From Weizmannia acidilactici (lineage in GTDB: Bacteria > Bacillota > Bacilli > Bacillales > Bacillaceae_C), in assembly GCF_008974225.1 (NCBI RefSeq), contig NZ_BKZR01000028.1, forward strand, positions 1-46,856: DNA of 46,856 nucleotides, given 5' to 3'. Below, piece by piece: positions 16,376-23,936 of this stretch. The position numbers and the translations under genes were made by a program. A model generated the notes under the pieces. It was given only the letters and a program-made list of their open reading frames with translations. It ran no database searches and was not told the DNA's origin. Positions within the stretch are counted from its first letter, which is position 1; each line of letters begins with the position of its first letter.

Positions 16376-16717
16376 ATCAATACAGCTTGGCTCACTGTCT
16401 TCATCGGTGCGTTTTTTGAAGTATTTTGGGTCATCGGTTTAAAACATGCAGACAATATTTGGGAATGGATCGGCACACTGATTTCGATTGCGGCCAGTTT
16501 TTACGCACTGATTGCCGCAGGGAAAAAACTCCCGGTCGGAACGGTTTACGCCGCTTTTGTCGGTCTCGGCACTGCGGGAACGGTTTTTGCCGGCATAGTC
16601 TTTTTCGGTGAACCGTTCAGCCCTGTAAAAATCGTGCTGATTTTGATTTTACTGGCAGGCATTATCGGTTTAAGGCTTGTGGAAAACGAGAACAGCGAGG
16701 AAGGGGCGGATTCATAG
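16376..16717 (+). CDS. ykkC: SMR guanidinium exporter subunit, YkkC/Gdx-like, without a canonical start codon
   Basis: About 113 residues, four helices. The helix-1 motif GAFFEVFWVIGLKHAD carries the essential Glu, and PVGTVYAAFVGLGTAGTV is the Gdx-type signature in helix 3, closely resembling B. subtilis YkkC. The frame is open from a stop at 16367-16369, yet contains no ATG, GTG or TTG before the conserved region. A strong ribosome site GGAGGTGA (16362-16369) places an in-frame ATC (16376) at normal spacing. Either AUC initiation or a one-base error near TTG 16371. The partner subunit gene overlaps the stop by one base. Confidence 0.8.
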   Translation: MNTAWLTVFIGAFFEVFWVIGLKHADNIWEWIGTLISIAASFYALIAAGKKLPVGTVYAAFVGLGTAGTVFAGIVFFGEPFSPVKIVLILILLAGIIGLRLVENENSEEGADS

Positions 16718-17031
16718 TGGCTTGGTTTTCTTTACTTGTTGCAGGGATATGTGAAATGCTTGGTGTTGCCGCGATGAATATGCTGAACCGCCGCCGCAAT
16801 TGGCAGTCTGTGTTGCTCATGGTCCTTGCTTTCGGTGGGAGTTTCCTATTTATGTCCCTCACCATGAAAACTTTGCCGATGGGAACGGCCTACGCCGTTT
16901 GGACCGGAATCGGCGCCGCGGGCGGAACAATTTTGGGCATGATTTTTTACGGCGAATCCAAAGACTGGAGAAGAATCGTCTTCATTACGATGATTTTAGG
17001 CGCGGCGGTCGGTTTGAAGCTGGTTTCGTGA
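16717..17031 (+). CDS. ykkD: SMR guanidinium exporter subunit, YkkD/Gdx-like
   Basis: 104 residues, four helices, SMR family. Glu13 in AGICEMLGVAAMN is the conserved coupling residue, and MGTAYAVWTGIGAAGGTILG is the helix-3 signature. GTG 16717 shares its first base with the stop of the upstream SMR gene (TAGTG), so the pair is translationally coupled. Paired SMR proteins such as YkkCD work as heterodimers and export guanidinium. The riboswitch-like leader upstream fits that role. Confidence 0.9.
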   Translation: MAWFSLLVAGICEMLGVAAMNMLNRRRNWQSVLLMVLAFGGSFLFMSLTMKTLPMGTAYAVWTGIGAAGGTILGMIFYGESKDWRRIVFITMILGAAVGLKLVS

Positions 17032-17047
17032 CACCGCCGCCCCTTGT

Positions 17048-17983
17048 TCATGAAGCCTTGCGTTTTTCTTTAAAAGACAAAATAAAAATCGTGCTGATAA
17101 TCATGAGTGACCCGATACACTCAAAAAACCCTATTGAAACATGCAGCCATACGACAGAAAGAAAAGCGGCGGTCAGAGGCTCGGCTGTCGCAAGCACGCT
17201 CGTTTCCGCGGCGCTTAAATATTTCAGGCTCTCCAAATAGCAAAAAAATGCGGTCAGCGTCCCGAAAGCAATGACAAAGGCAATCGCCAAAAAAGCGGCC
17301 AGGGAAAATTCCCCCGCTGCCTGCCACGGCGGGTGGATAAAACTTAAGACGATTCCCCCGACCAGCATGCCCCACCCGACGGTTACAACCGACCCCCACT
17401 GCATGAGAAGTTTGTGCGGCTGGAGGGTGTAAAAAGTAGCGGCAAATGCGGTCAGCACTCCCCAGAAAAGCGCCCTGCCCGAAATGGAAAGGGTCGTAAA
17501 ACTGCCGTGCGTCACAAGCAAAGACGTTCCGGCAAAAGCCAGCGCCACTGCCAGCAGCTGTTTCCGGTCCGGCATTTTTCTGAAGCGGGCAGCCAAGTAG
17601 CACGTCACGACGACAGGCTCAAGGCTTTGCAGGACCGTTGCCGTAGCCGCGTTGCCATATTTGATGGCCGAAAAATACGTGTATTGGACACCGAGCATAC
17701 CAAATATAGCAAAACAGACAAGGCTCCTTCTTGCGGATGGATCCGCCCAAACCGCCCAGATGCGGGATTTTTCTTTTCTGTAGCAAACCCCGAGCAAGAG
17801 CACCCCGGATACAAGCAACCTCAAGACAGTTAACCATTGCATATGAACATGCAAGTGTTGGAACAAATACTGCGCAATAGTTCCGGAAACGCCCCACAGC
17901 ACTGCTCCCGTTAAAACAAGCGCAATCCCCCTCGCCCTAAAAGAAGTGTTCTCCGATGCGGTATTCTGTATTACTTTTTCCAT
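17048..17983 (-). CDS. EamA/DMT family transporter
   Basis: 311 residues with ten hydrophobic helices in two EamA repeats, starting IALVLTGAVLWGVSGTIAQYLF and GRALFWGVLTAFAATFYTL. ATG 17983 is preceded by GGGAGAG. The family exports metabolites or amino acids by antiport. It runs convergently toward the SMR pair with only 16 bp between stops. Substrate unknown. Confidence 0.9.
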   Translation of the reverse strand: MEKVIQNTASENTSFRARGIALVLTGAVLWGVSGTIAQYLFQHLHVHMQWLTVLRLLVSGVLLLGVCYRKEKSRIWAVWADPSARRSLVCFAIFGMLGVQYTYFSAIKYGNAATATVLQSLEPVVVTCYLAARFRKMPDRKQLLAVALAFAGTSLLVTHGSFTTLSISGRALFWGVLTAFAATFYTLQPHKLLMQWGSVVTVGWGMLVGGIVLSFIHPPWQAAGEFSLAAFLAIAFVIAFGTLTAFFCYLESLKYLSAAETSVLATAEPLTAAFLSVVWLHVSIGFFECIGSLMIISTIFILSFKEKRKAS

Positions 17984-18031
17984 TACTCTCCCATCTTTTT
18001 CTAATTTTTATCAGAAAGCTATATTAGTATA

Positions 18032-18147
18032 CAATCTTGTGATTGCGGAATCCTCCTGCTTTCCGCAAGACGCGAGCCTCCCCGCCCGGTACCTCAGCAC
18101 AGGGGCGCTTATCTCGCAGAAGTCTCGAAATTAGCAATCATCAACGA
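18032..18147. repeat. Long imperfect inverted-repeat element, copy B
   Basis: The ends CTTGTGATTGCGGAA and TTAGCAATCATCAACG are imperfect reverse complements. The interior GACGCGAGCCTCCCCGCCCGG and CGCTTATCTCGCAGAAGTCTCG match copies A and C. It overlaps the 3' end of a decayed DUF1232 gene. Confidence 0.75.
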
Positions 18148-18480
18148 TAAAATGAAACGAATCCTATCAAAAATTTCCCCGGCTGACCAGACGGGCGGCA
18201 ACCCCAAAATCATAAGGATCACCGCCCCGGCAAGCCAGTTCTTCGGCTTTCCGCTATCCATCCGTGCTTCCGACTTTTTTGTGCAGACGCGAATCACTTC
18301 TTCCGGAGTCATTTTCAAAACAGCCATATTTCCGCAGGCACCATGATTACATCATCCTGCCAGCCGAGAATCGGAATGAAATCCAGGATCAGTTCAACCG
18401 GGCGGCAGGCATCCAGCAAAAGCTATGGCATACCACATGACCCTTTCATCCTTGTATGCGAAGGAAAGAATGAAAATTTG
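18109..18480 (-). pseudogene. DUF1232 (YkvA-like) membrane protein, frameshifted
   Basis: Three minus-strand segments join into a YkvA-like protein: KDERVMWYAIAFAGCLPP, then VELILDFIPILGWQDDVIMV, then LKMTPEEVIRVCTKKSEAR and a hydrophobic end. The PVELILDFIPILGWQDD stretch is the DUF1232 hallmark. One break is explained by an extra G near 18390 (CCCGGTTG for CCCGTTG), the other by a missing T in the TTTT run near 18317. The 3' end runs into repeat copy B. Function of the family is unknown. Confidence 0.65.
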
Positions 18481-18485
18481 TTTTT

Positions 18486-19003
18486 TCAAGGCCTGTGCCC
18501 AAACATTTCATCCGCTCCGCTGTTCCTGCCTGAAATTTTCGGCAACAGGACAACCGTCACTTCCCCAGTTACAACCAGTTTGTCGTTCGCGACTACTTCT
18601 GTGTTGACTTGATATTTTTTCGGATGGATTTCTGTGACGGTGCCAATGGCTTTGAGCGGCACGCCAAGCGGAGCCGGCTTTTTATAATCGACTTTTAAAG
18701 TGCTTGTGACAAATCTTGGCGGCTCCGTGCCGTCCCCCAATTCATTTCCGTTCTTCCTTTGCAAATACAACGAAGCAGAGCCGGCGCTGTGGCAGTCGAT
18801 CAGCGATGCCAGCAGCCCGCCGTAAGCAAAATCGGGAATCCCCCCTGTATGTTCAGGCTGCAGTGTGTAAATGGTAATGGTTTTATCCCCAGCCAGCCCG
18901 TGCGGAAATGGTGGCCCTTTTCGTTCAACCGCCCGCAACCGTAACACGAGGCAAACGAATCCGGATAAAAATCCTGTACCGCCTTTGTGATTTTTTCCGC
19001 CAT
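18486..19003 (-). pseudogene. PaaI/YiiD-type hotdog thioesterase, one-base frameshift
   Basis: ATG 19003, after GGAGGGGGAGAGG, opens MAEKITKAVQDFYPDSFASC with a CYGCG motif and runs to GWLG. The next frame continues DKTITIYTLQPEHTGG and IPDFAYGGLLASLIDCHSAG, the hotdog core, to the stop at 18486. Adding one G to the GGGG run near 18890 gives a continuous protein of about 172 residues. All family features are intact, so a sequencing error is as likely as a true pseudogene. If intact it would hydrolyse acyl-CoA. Confidence 0.75.
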
Positions 19004-19104
19004 CCTCTCCCCCTCCGTTTTTTCATTGTTTTGTTTATACATAAAATTATAATATGCTTTCGGGTAATTGTACCATCCTTATAAGAATATTCGAAGCATT
19101 GCAG

Positions 19105-19142
19105 CCCGTAAAAAAACCCGCCGGAAAAGCTTCTCAGCGGGA
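19105..19142 (-). terminator. Intrinsic terminator (minus strand)
   Basis: On the minus strand CCCGCTGAG..CCGGCGGG forms a stem followed by TTTTTTT. It lies just after the gene remnant at 19150. Confidence 0.6.
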
Positions 19143-19149
19143 ACACACC

Positions 19150-19263
19150 TTAATCTATAAACGTCCTTTTTAGTTGTAGCACTTCTTCCTCACTTAAGCC
19201 GGTCACTTCTGCAATAAACGCCACATCCAACTGCTTTTGAATGGTTTTCCTTTGATCAAGCTG
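19150..19263 (-). pseudogene. C-terminal remnant, possibly of an Rpn/PD-(D/E)XK transposase-nuclease
   Basis: The minus strand ends with KQLDVAFIAEVTGLSEEEV, then LQLKRTFID and a stop, followed by a terminator. The FIAEVTGLSEEEV tail is typical of Rpn-family (recombination-promoting nuclease) proteins. Nothing of the catalytic domain is recognisable upstream. Assignment rests on this tail alone. Confidence 0.35.
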
Positions 19264-19589
19264 AAAACGGCAGTCGCGGTGCCTCAGTCGGATCAACGAA
19301 TCTCTTGTTTGCGTATAGGCACTCTATCTAAAAATCACCGGAAAATTCTAATTTTATTCTTAATGAATAAAATTAATCATATGTTTTTCTATATGCGACC
19401 CTGCAAACCAAAGAGTATTGTAATCATTACCAGTTGATGCGCTGTTTAGAAAAAACGTGACTGCTTTTCTTGGCTTATGATCATTAGGAGCCTTCTAAGA
19501 AACAAAACGCCTCTCCTTTTCTTGGCTAATGGTTGGTGGCTATCTACCCCCATAACGGACTGTCTAGCGAATCGCCATGCACGGCGCAT
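19264..19589. other. Intergenic stretch without a recognisable gene
   Basis: Short frames only. CTTTTCTTGGCT occurs at about 19464 and again at about 19519, each followed by similar bases, suggesting a short duplication. No promoter or RNA gene was recognised. Confidence 0.4.
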
Positions 19590-19624
19590 TAAAAAAACCA
19601 TCAAGAATTCTTAATGGGTTTTCA
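19590..19624 (-). terminator. Terminator of yfmQ
   Basis: On the minus strand AACCCATTAAGAATTCTTGA and TGGTT form a stem followed by a T-run, just after the yfmQ stop. Confidence 0.75.
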
Positions 19625-19635
19625 AAAATATGCAG

Positions 19636-20046
19636 TTATATGGTAACAGGATTTTTTTGGAAACTCTCGGAATACAGGCTGTATGCCACGGTTTTCTTGT
19701 TGTCTTGCTTGAATACATCGATATGATCCTTGTGGCGATACACCATAAACCGGGCGTCCTTTTTCCCGATCTTCGCATCAATAATCAACGGCGTCCCGCT
19801 TTTTTCCGGAAGGACATAATATTTTTCCAAAAAAATCGCCTTGTTGAACTCGTTGATGACTTTACGTTTTTCGTCGCCTTCCAAATATTTTCCGTCGATG
19901 TTGACTGTCACATTTTCTTCATCAAGCTTCGGATGCACCTCAAATTTTCCGACAAACCAGTCTGCAACAAAAGTTGGAGGACAAGACACCAATAGTTTGA
20001 CAATCGCAATCGCAAATATGCCGAGCACCCATGCCCACGTTGCCAT
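19636..20046 (-). CDS. yfmQ: YfmQ family protein
   Basis: About 136 residues. One N-terminal membrane helix (residues 3-22), then VKLLVSCPPTFVADWFVGKF, the stretch that marks B. subtilis YfmQ, then a soluble domain with NVTVNIDGKYLEGDEKRKVI and AIFLEKYYVLPEKSG. ATG 20046 is chosen because GGAG sits nine bases upstream; the ATG three codons earlier is too close. Function unknown. Single-gene unit with its own terminator. Confidence 0.85.
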   Translation of the reverse strand: MATWAWVLGIFAIAIVKLLVSCPPTFVADWFVGKFEVHPKLDEENVTVNIDGKYLEGDEKRKVINEFNKAIFLEKYYVLPEKSGTPLIIDAKIGKKDARFMVYRHKDHIDVFKQDNKKTVAYSLYSESFQKNPVTI

Positions 20047-20157
20047 TTTTCCCATCTCCGTTGTATATTTTTACATCCTTATTGTAAAACCAGTTAAAAA
20101 CTGTTTCAATAGTGGAAACTCTGATATTTGTGACGATCATGTTACATTTTGTTGAAT

Positions 20158-20192
20158 AAAAAAACTGCCTCCCTATTCGATAAGGAGACAGC
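20158..20192 (-). terminator. Terminator of the QorB-like gene
   Basis: On the minus strand CTGTCTCCTTAT and ATAGGGAGGCAG form a stem with a three-base loop followed by TTTTTTT. Confidence 0.85.
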
Positions 20193-20220
20193 AAGATGCT
20201 TATTCGGAATTCAAAACCAG

Positions 20221-21096
20221 TTATTTCTCCACGCCGGATATCCTTTCCACAATCTCCGCCAGCGCATCGCGGACCGGTGTAACCGGGCGGCCGAGCAATT
20301 TTTCAAAGTCGTTGCTCTCAACTTCGAGCGCGCCTTCACGGATGCCTTTCTGGATGTCAACCAGCATCGGGACAACCGCATTCGGAACGCCCGCTGCTTT
20401 CATGGCTTCGGCATATGCGGCGTCATCCACATGCTGCACCTGTACTTCTTTTCCTATAATCCCGCCAAGCACAGCGGCCAGTTCACCGTATGTCAACAGT
20501 TTTCCTGACAGCTCGTAAACCGTGTTTTCGTGCCCGCTGCCCGACAAGACCGCTGCCGCTGCTTCCGCATAATCGCGCTGCGGGGCCCAGCCGACTTTGC
20601 CTTTTCCGGCTGATGTTACCAATGGCGCGCCTGCCAAGACGCCTTGGACACTGCCGATTTCGTTTTCCAAATACCAGTTGTTGCGCAGGAAAGAATACGG
20701 GATGCCCGTTTTTAAAATCGCTTCTTCCGTCACTTTGTGCACCGGGGCAAGAAACATTTTGCTTTTCGCCGCATTCACAAGGCTTGTATATGCAATGAAT
20801 CCGACCCCTGCCCGTTCAGCTGCTGCCACCGCGTTCGTGTGCTGCCGGATTCTTGTTTCGTTATCCCCGTCCGCAGAAATCATGAGCATCCGGTCGATCC
20901 CTTTAAAAGCTGTGTCCAATGTTTCCGGGTAATCGAAATCTCCGTGACGCACATCGACCCCCTTTTCCTTCAGCCCTTTTGCCTTCTCCGGATTGCGGAC
21001 GCTCACCGCGAGCTGATCTGCCGGCACGGTTTTTAAGAGTATTTCCACCACTTTTGACCCAAGTTTCCCTGTTGCGCCCGTGACGAGTATTTTCAT
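20221..21096 (-). CDS. NmrA/atypical SDR, QorB-like NAD(P)H:quinone oxidoreductase
   Basis: 291 residues. N-terminal TGATGKLGSKVVEILL is the atypical-SDR glycine motif (GxxGxxG), followed by VSVRNPEKAKGL, the cofactor-phosphate region. SFLRNNWYLEN and the C-terminal YELSGKLLTYGELAAVL match the QorB/NmrA group. It lacks the classical YxxxK pair, as expected. It would reduce quinones or act as a redox sensor. An inverted repeat upstream (21124-21144) resembles HxlR/QorR-type operators, but no such regulator is adjacent. Confidence 0.85.
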   Translation of the reverse strand: MKILVTGATGKLGSKVVEILLKTVPADQLAVSVRNPEKAKGLKEKGVDVRHGDFDYPETLDTAFKGIDRMLMISADGDNETRIRQHTNAVAAAERAGVGFIAYTSLVNAAKSKMFLAPVHKVTEEAILKTGIPYSFLRNNWYLENEIGSVQGVLAGAPLVTSAGKGKVGWAPQRDYAEAAAAVLSGSGHENTVYELSGKLLTYGELAAVLGGIIGKEVQVQHVDDAAYAEAMKAAGVPNAVVPMLVDIQKGIREGALEVESNDFEKLLGRPVTPVRDALAEIVERISGVEK

Positions 21097-21123
21097 ATCT
21101 GATCTGACTCCTCCTTTATCATC

Positions 21124-21144
21124 TTGTAACCATTTTAATTACAA
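21124..21144. promoter_or_regulatory. Candidate operator upstream of the QorB-like gene
   Basis: TTGTAA and TTACAA flank nine bases in a perfect inverted arrangement, 28 bp before the start. Spacing fits a dimeric winged-helix (HxlR/QorR) regulator; this is inference. Confidence 0.4.
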
Positions 21145-21520
21145 CATGTGTGGTTTGTCAAACTATCAATCCGGAGCCTGCCGCTTTGATCCCCTCAAAA
21201 AAACAGCTCAAAAATATGAGCGGCCTAACAAAGTATCAGGAGATGCCACTATGTGTCAACAGCTTTGAAATAAAAGTCCTGTCCAATTTCATCAAACAGT
21301 ATAAATGAAGCATTTCATCACCTAAACTATTTTAACGCTATGATTCAGAGATGCCGGGGATGGAGATCAATCTATGCATACTCCGTTTGTCGGTAATTTT
21401 TAAAGTTGGAAAATACTTGCTCTCGCAATCCTAAAGTCAGCTGCCGAAAAAGAAAAATCCAACCCTCACCCACATATAATTGCTGTAAAATAAAATTAAC
21501 AAGATTTCCTTGATCAGGAA
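21145..21520. other. Intergenic stretch, no gene seen
   Basis: AT-rich, with frequent stops in all frames. No RNA gene, repeat or terminator was recognised. Confidence 0.4.
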
Positions 21521-21529
21521 GTGGTGAAA

Positions 21530-22627
21530 ATGCCTGCCATCTTTTCATTCCTCATTCTTTTCGGCTTGCTGTCCGGAATGGTGCTTTTCCGAAAAAATTC
21601 CGTTCCGCAAAAAAGCGGCAAGAGATACAGCCATGAAACGATTTCGGTCATCATCCCGGCGAGAAATGAGGAAAAGCATTTGCCAGCATTATTGGAATCC
21701 TTATGGAGGCAAACAGTAAAACCGGATGAAATCATTGTCGTGGATGACCATTCCGAAGACCAGACAAAAGAAATAGCCGAGAGATGCGGCGCTGCCGTTT
21801 TTTTCGCGCCTGATCTTCCGGAAAGCTGGACGGGGAAAACTTGGGCCGTGTGGAACGGCTATTTGAGGTCAAGTGGAGATTTTTTGGTATTTTTGGATGC
21901 GGATATCCGCCTTGCTGAAAACGCCATTGCATCCCTCATCGCGGAACAAAAAAGACAGGGCGGCGTCATCTCCGTCGTTCCGTACCATCACACTGAAAAA
22001 TTTCACGAAAAATTTGCGATGATCCTGAACTTATTGGGAATATTCGCGTTCACCTCGCCGTTTGAAAGGAAAAACCGGCAAAAAGGTCTTTATGGCGCCT
22101 GTATTGTAGCCACAAGAAAAGATTACGAAAAAATCGGCGGACACCAAAGCATCCACGCCGAAATGCTGGATGATCTCAATTTAGGTGCCCGGTTCCAAAA
22201 TGCCGGGATCCGGGTCACAAATCTTATTGGCAGCGGGCTTGTCTCCTTCCGCATGTACCCGGACGGGATCAAAAGCGAACTGGAAGGTTTCGCAAAAGGC
22301 GCGGTATTGAGCACGTCCGCCATCCATTCTTTTACGCTCGCCGCCATTATTTTATGGATTCTTGGCCTGCTTTTATCCGAGCTCTGTTTCTTTTTGATCG
22401 GCACGCCCGGCTTTTTCCCTTTATGCGCAGGCTATCTCTTGTATGCAGCCCAAATCTATTTTTTCAACCGGCATGCGGGGAACTTCGGCATTCTCCACCC
22501 CGTTTGCCATTTTCTATCCACTATTTTTTCCCTTATTGTTGTCGGATACTCCCTTTACCAGGCTGTTTTTCGCAAAAAAGTGGTCTGGAAAGGCAGGTAC
22601 ATCCATGTCGGAAGGGGGCACAAATGA
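21530..22627 (+). CDS. Family 2 glycosyltransferase, CrtQ-like, membrane-anchored
   Basis: About 365 residues. One N-terminal helix, then a GT-A domain: ISVIIPARNEEKHLPALLES, IIVVDDHSEDQT, FLVFLDADIRLAEN (DxD) and EMLDDLNLGARFQ as the acceptor-side acid. Three to four C-terminal helices follow. It resembles CrtQ (diaponeurosporenoate glucosyltransferase) and related glycolipid enzymes. It overlaps the PlsY-like acyltransferase gene by four bases, so the two should work together. In staphylococcal carotenoid pathways sugar transfer is followed by acylation, but the other carotenoid genes are not here. ATG 21530 preferred over GTG 21521/21524. Confidence 0.85.
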   Translation: MPAIFSFLILFGLLSGMVLFRKNSVPQKSGKRYSHETISVIIPARNEEKHLPALLESLWRQTVKPDEIIVVDDHSEDQTKEIAERCGAAVFFAPDLPESWTGKTWAVWNGYLRSSGDFLVFLDADIRLAENAIASLIAEQKRQGGVISVVPYHHTEKFHEKFAMILNLLGIFAFTSPFERKNRQKGLYGACIVATRKDYEKIGGHQSIHAEMLDDLNLGARFQNAGIRVTNLIGSGLVSFRMYPDGIKSELEGFAKGAVLSTSAIHSFTLAAIILWILGLLLSELCFFLIGTPGFFPLCAGYLLYAAQIYFFNRHAGNFGILHPVCHFLSTIFSLIVVGYSLYQAVFRKKVVWKGRYIHVGRGHK

Positions 22628-23226
22628 TGACGCTTTTATTAACCGTGATCTGTTTTCTTTCCGGTTCTCTGATGTTTTCTTACTGGATCGGCTTTTTGTT
22701 GGAGATCAATATACGGGCAACGGGAGACGGGAATCCCGGTGCCGCGAATCTTTGGAAGGAAGCCGGGGCTGGATATGGGCTGCTCGGGATTGCGCTTGAT
22801 TTTGGAAAAGGCTATTTGCCGGTATTCCTTATCATCCAATCCGGCGCCGTATCGGGATATGGGCTGGTTCCCGTTGCCCTTGCCCCTGTTTTCGGCCATG
22901 CCTTTTCCCCTTTTTTAAAAGGGAACGGCGGAAAAAGCCTTGCCGTCAGCTTCGGCGTTTGGAGCGCCTTGACGAAGTTCCGCGCATCGCTTACCTATGC
23001 CCTGATCCTTGCGTCCCTGTACGTTATCACGAAAATCATGAAAAAGGGTAAAAAAACCACAAGCAATGAAGATGGCATCCAAACGACCGTCGGGTTCCTG
23101 CTTTTGGCAGTTTATTTGTTTTGGAAACACTACCCCGGCTTTATCCATTGGATTTGGCTTGGCAACTTTTCCCTGCTTTTTTGGAAAAACAAACATGCCC
23201 TCGCCGAAAAGCTCAAACGCCCTTGA
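22624..23226 (+). CDS. PlsY-like glycerol-3-phosphate acyltransferase paralogue
   Basis: About 200 residues, with several membrane helices like PlsY. The three PlsY loops are recognisable: GDGNPGAANLWKEAG, GHAFSPFLKGNGGKSLAVSFG, and a weaker third near the end. Compared with housekeeping PlsY the first loop has GDGNPGA for GSGNPGA and the second has KGNGGKS for KGGKG. It is linked by a four-base stop/start overlap to a glycosyltransferase gene rather than to parC/parE or housekeeping lipid genes, so it may acylate a glycosylated lipid. The reaction is inferred. Confidence 0.75.
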   Translation: MMTLLLTVICFLSGSLMFSYWIGFLLEINIRATGDGNPGAANLWKEAGAGYGLLGIALDFGKGYLPVFLIIQSGAVSGYGLVPVALAPVFGHAFSPFLKGNGGKSLAVSFGVWSALTKFRASLTYALILASLYVITKIMKKGKKTTSNEDGIQTTVGFLLLAVYLFWKHYPGFIHWIWLGNFSLLFWKNKHALAEKLKRP

Positions 23227-23229
23227 TCC

Positions 23230-23766
23230 TTAAAAATTCCGGTCCAGCAATTTTCCCACTTGTTCTGCCACTTCCCGGGGCGGATAAGGCATGCCGTTTG
23301 ACACCCACCATTCCACGATCCCTACAATGGCCGCACCAAAGAAATGGATGACGACATCTTTGCTTAACCCCTGATTTTTTTCTTCTGCCGCATCCACTTC
23401 CCCCTTTAACTCTTCGACAATTAATTGAAGAAACCTGGTACGGAAATAAGGGGCGCCTTTACTCTCCAGCATCGTTGAGAAGAATAAATAATTTTTTTCA
23501 AAGTAATCAAACCAGACCCATTCCCCATCGGTGAAACTCATATCGGCTGTGTCCTCGCACAGCTTCCGTAGCATGTCAATATGTTCTTCAATGAGCTTGT
23601 CGAGCAGATCAAATTTATCCACGTAATGAAGATAAATGGTTCCCCGGTTTACATCCGCTCTGTCGGCAATATCCTGAATGGTAATGTCATCAAAATTTTT
23701 TTCAGCCATCAGTTCAATTAAAGCATTTTTAATCGCTGCCTGGGATTTCAGGACTCTTCTATCCAC
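23230..23766 (-). CDS. TetR/AcrR family regulator, island A (paralogue of 36168-36713)
   Basis: 178 residues with an N-terminal helix-turn-helix (ITIQDIADRADVNRGTIYLHY). The C-terminal end IVGIVEWWVSNGMPYPPREVAEQVGKLLDRN is closely echoed in the second TetR of the window. GTG 23766 has AGGTGG at normal spacing. It is divergent from an SDR gene across the first copy of the shared promoter module, where it probably binds. The ligand is unknown; reactive carbonyls or quinones are a guess from the enzymes controlled. Confidence 0.9.
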   Translation of the reverse strand: MDRRVLKSQAAIKNALIELMAEKNFDDITIQDIADRADVNRGTIYLHYVDKFDLLDKLIEEHIDMLRKLCEDTADMSFTDGEWVWFDYFEKNYLFFSTMLESKGAPYFRTRFLQLIVEELKGEVDAAEEKNQGLSKDVVIHFFGAAIVGIVEWWVSNGMPYPPREVAEQVGKLLDRNF

Positions 23767-23814
23767 GATTTCGCCACCTAACTTTCCTAGAGTTTATCAA
23801 CAATTTCGATTTAT

Positions 23815-23913
23815 TTGTGCAATAATCAACAAATTCTATCATTTTAACCATTGAAAGTTTTCCTGTTCCTTTTATAATTATAAACAGATGTTGATTAATC
23901 AATCAATATTGAT
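23815..23913 (+). promoter_or_regulatory. Shared promoter/operator module, copy P1 (drives SDR)
   Basis: Upstream element TTGTGCAATAATCAACAA (23815-23832), 18-bp gap, -35 TTGAAA (23851), 16-bp spacer, -10 TATAAT (23873), 9-bp gap, then a 26-bp element (23888-23913) starting ATGTTGAT. The last contains the palindromes TTGATTAATCAA and AATCAATATTGATT. All parts and distances recur in P2, P3 and P4. Confidence 0.8.
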
Positions 23914-23936
23914 TTTTTGTAAGGAGGAAATTGCAA

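Noticed and set aside
18109..18327. Formate/nitrite transporter N-terminus
   Set aside because: The upstream frames complete a DUF1232 (YkvA-like) protein, which explains the sequence better.
22354..22623. Upstream extension of the PlsY-like frame into the glycosyltransferase gene
   Set aside because: The extension has no homology; ATG 22624 has GGAAGGGGG upstream and the PlsY fold starts there.
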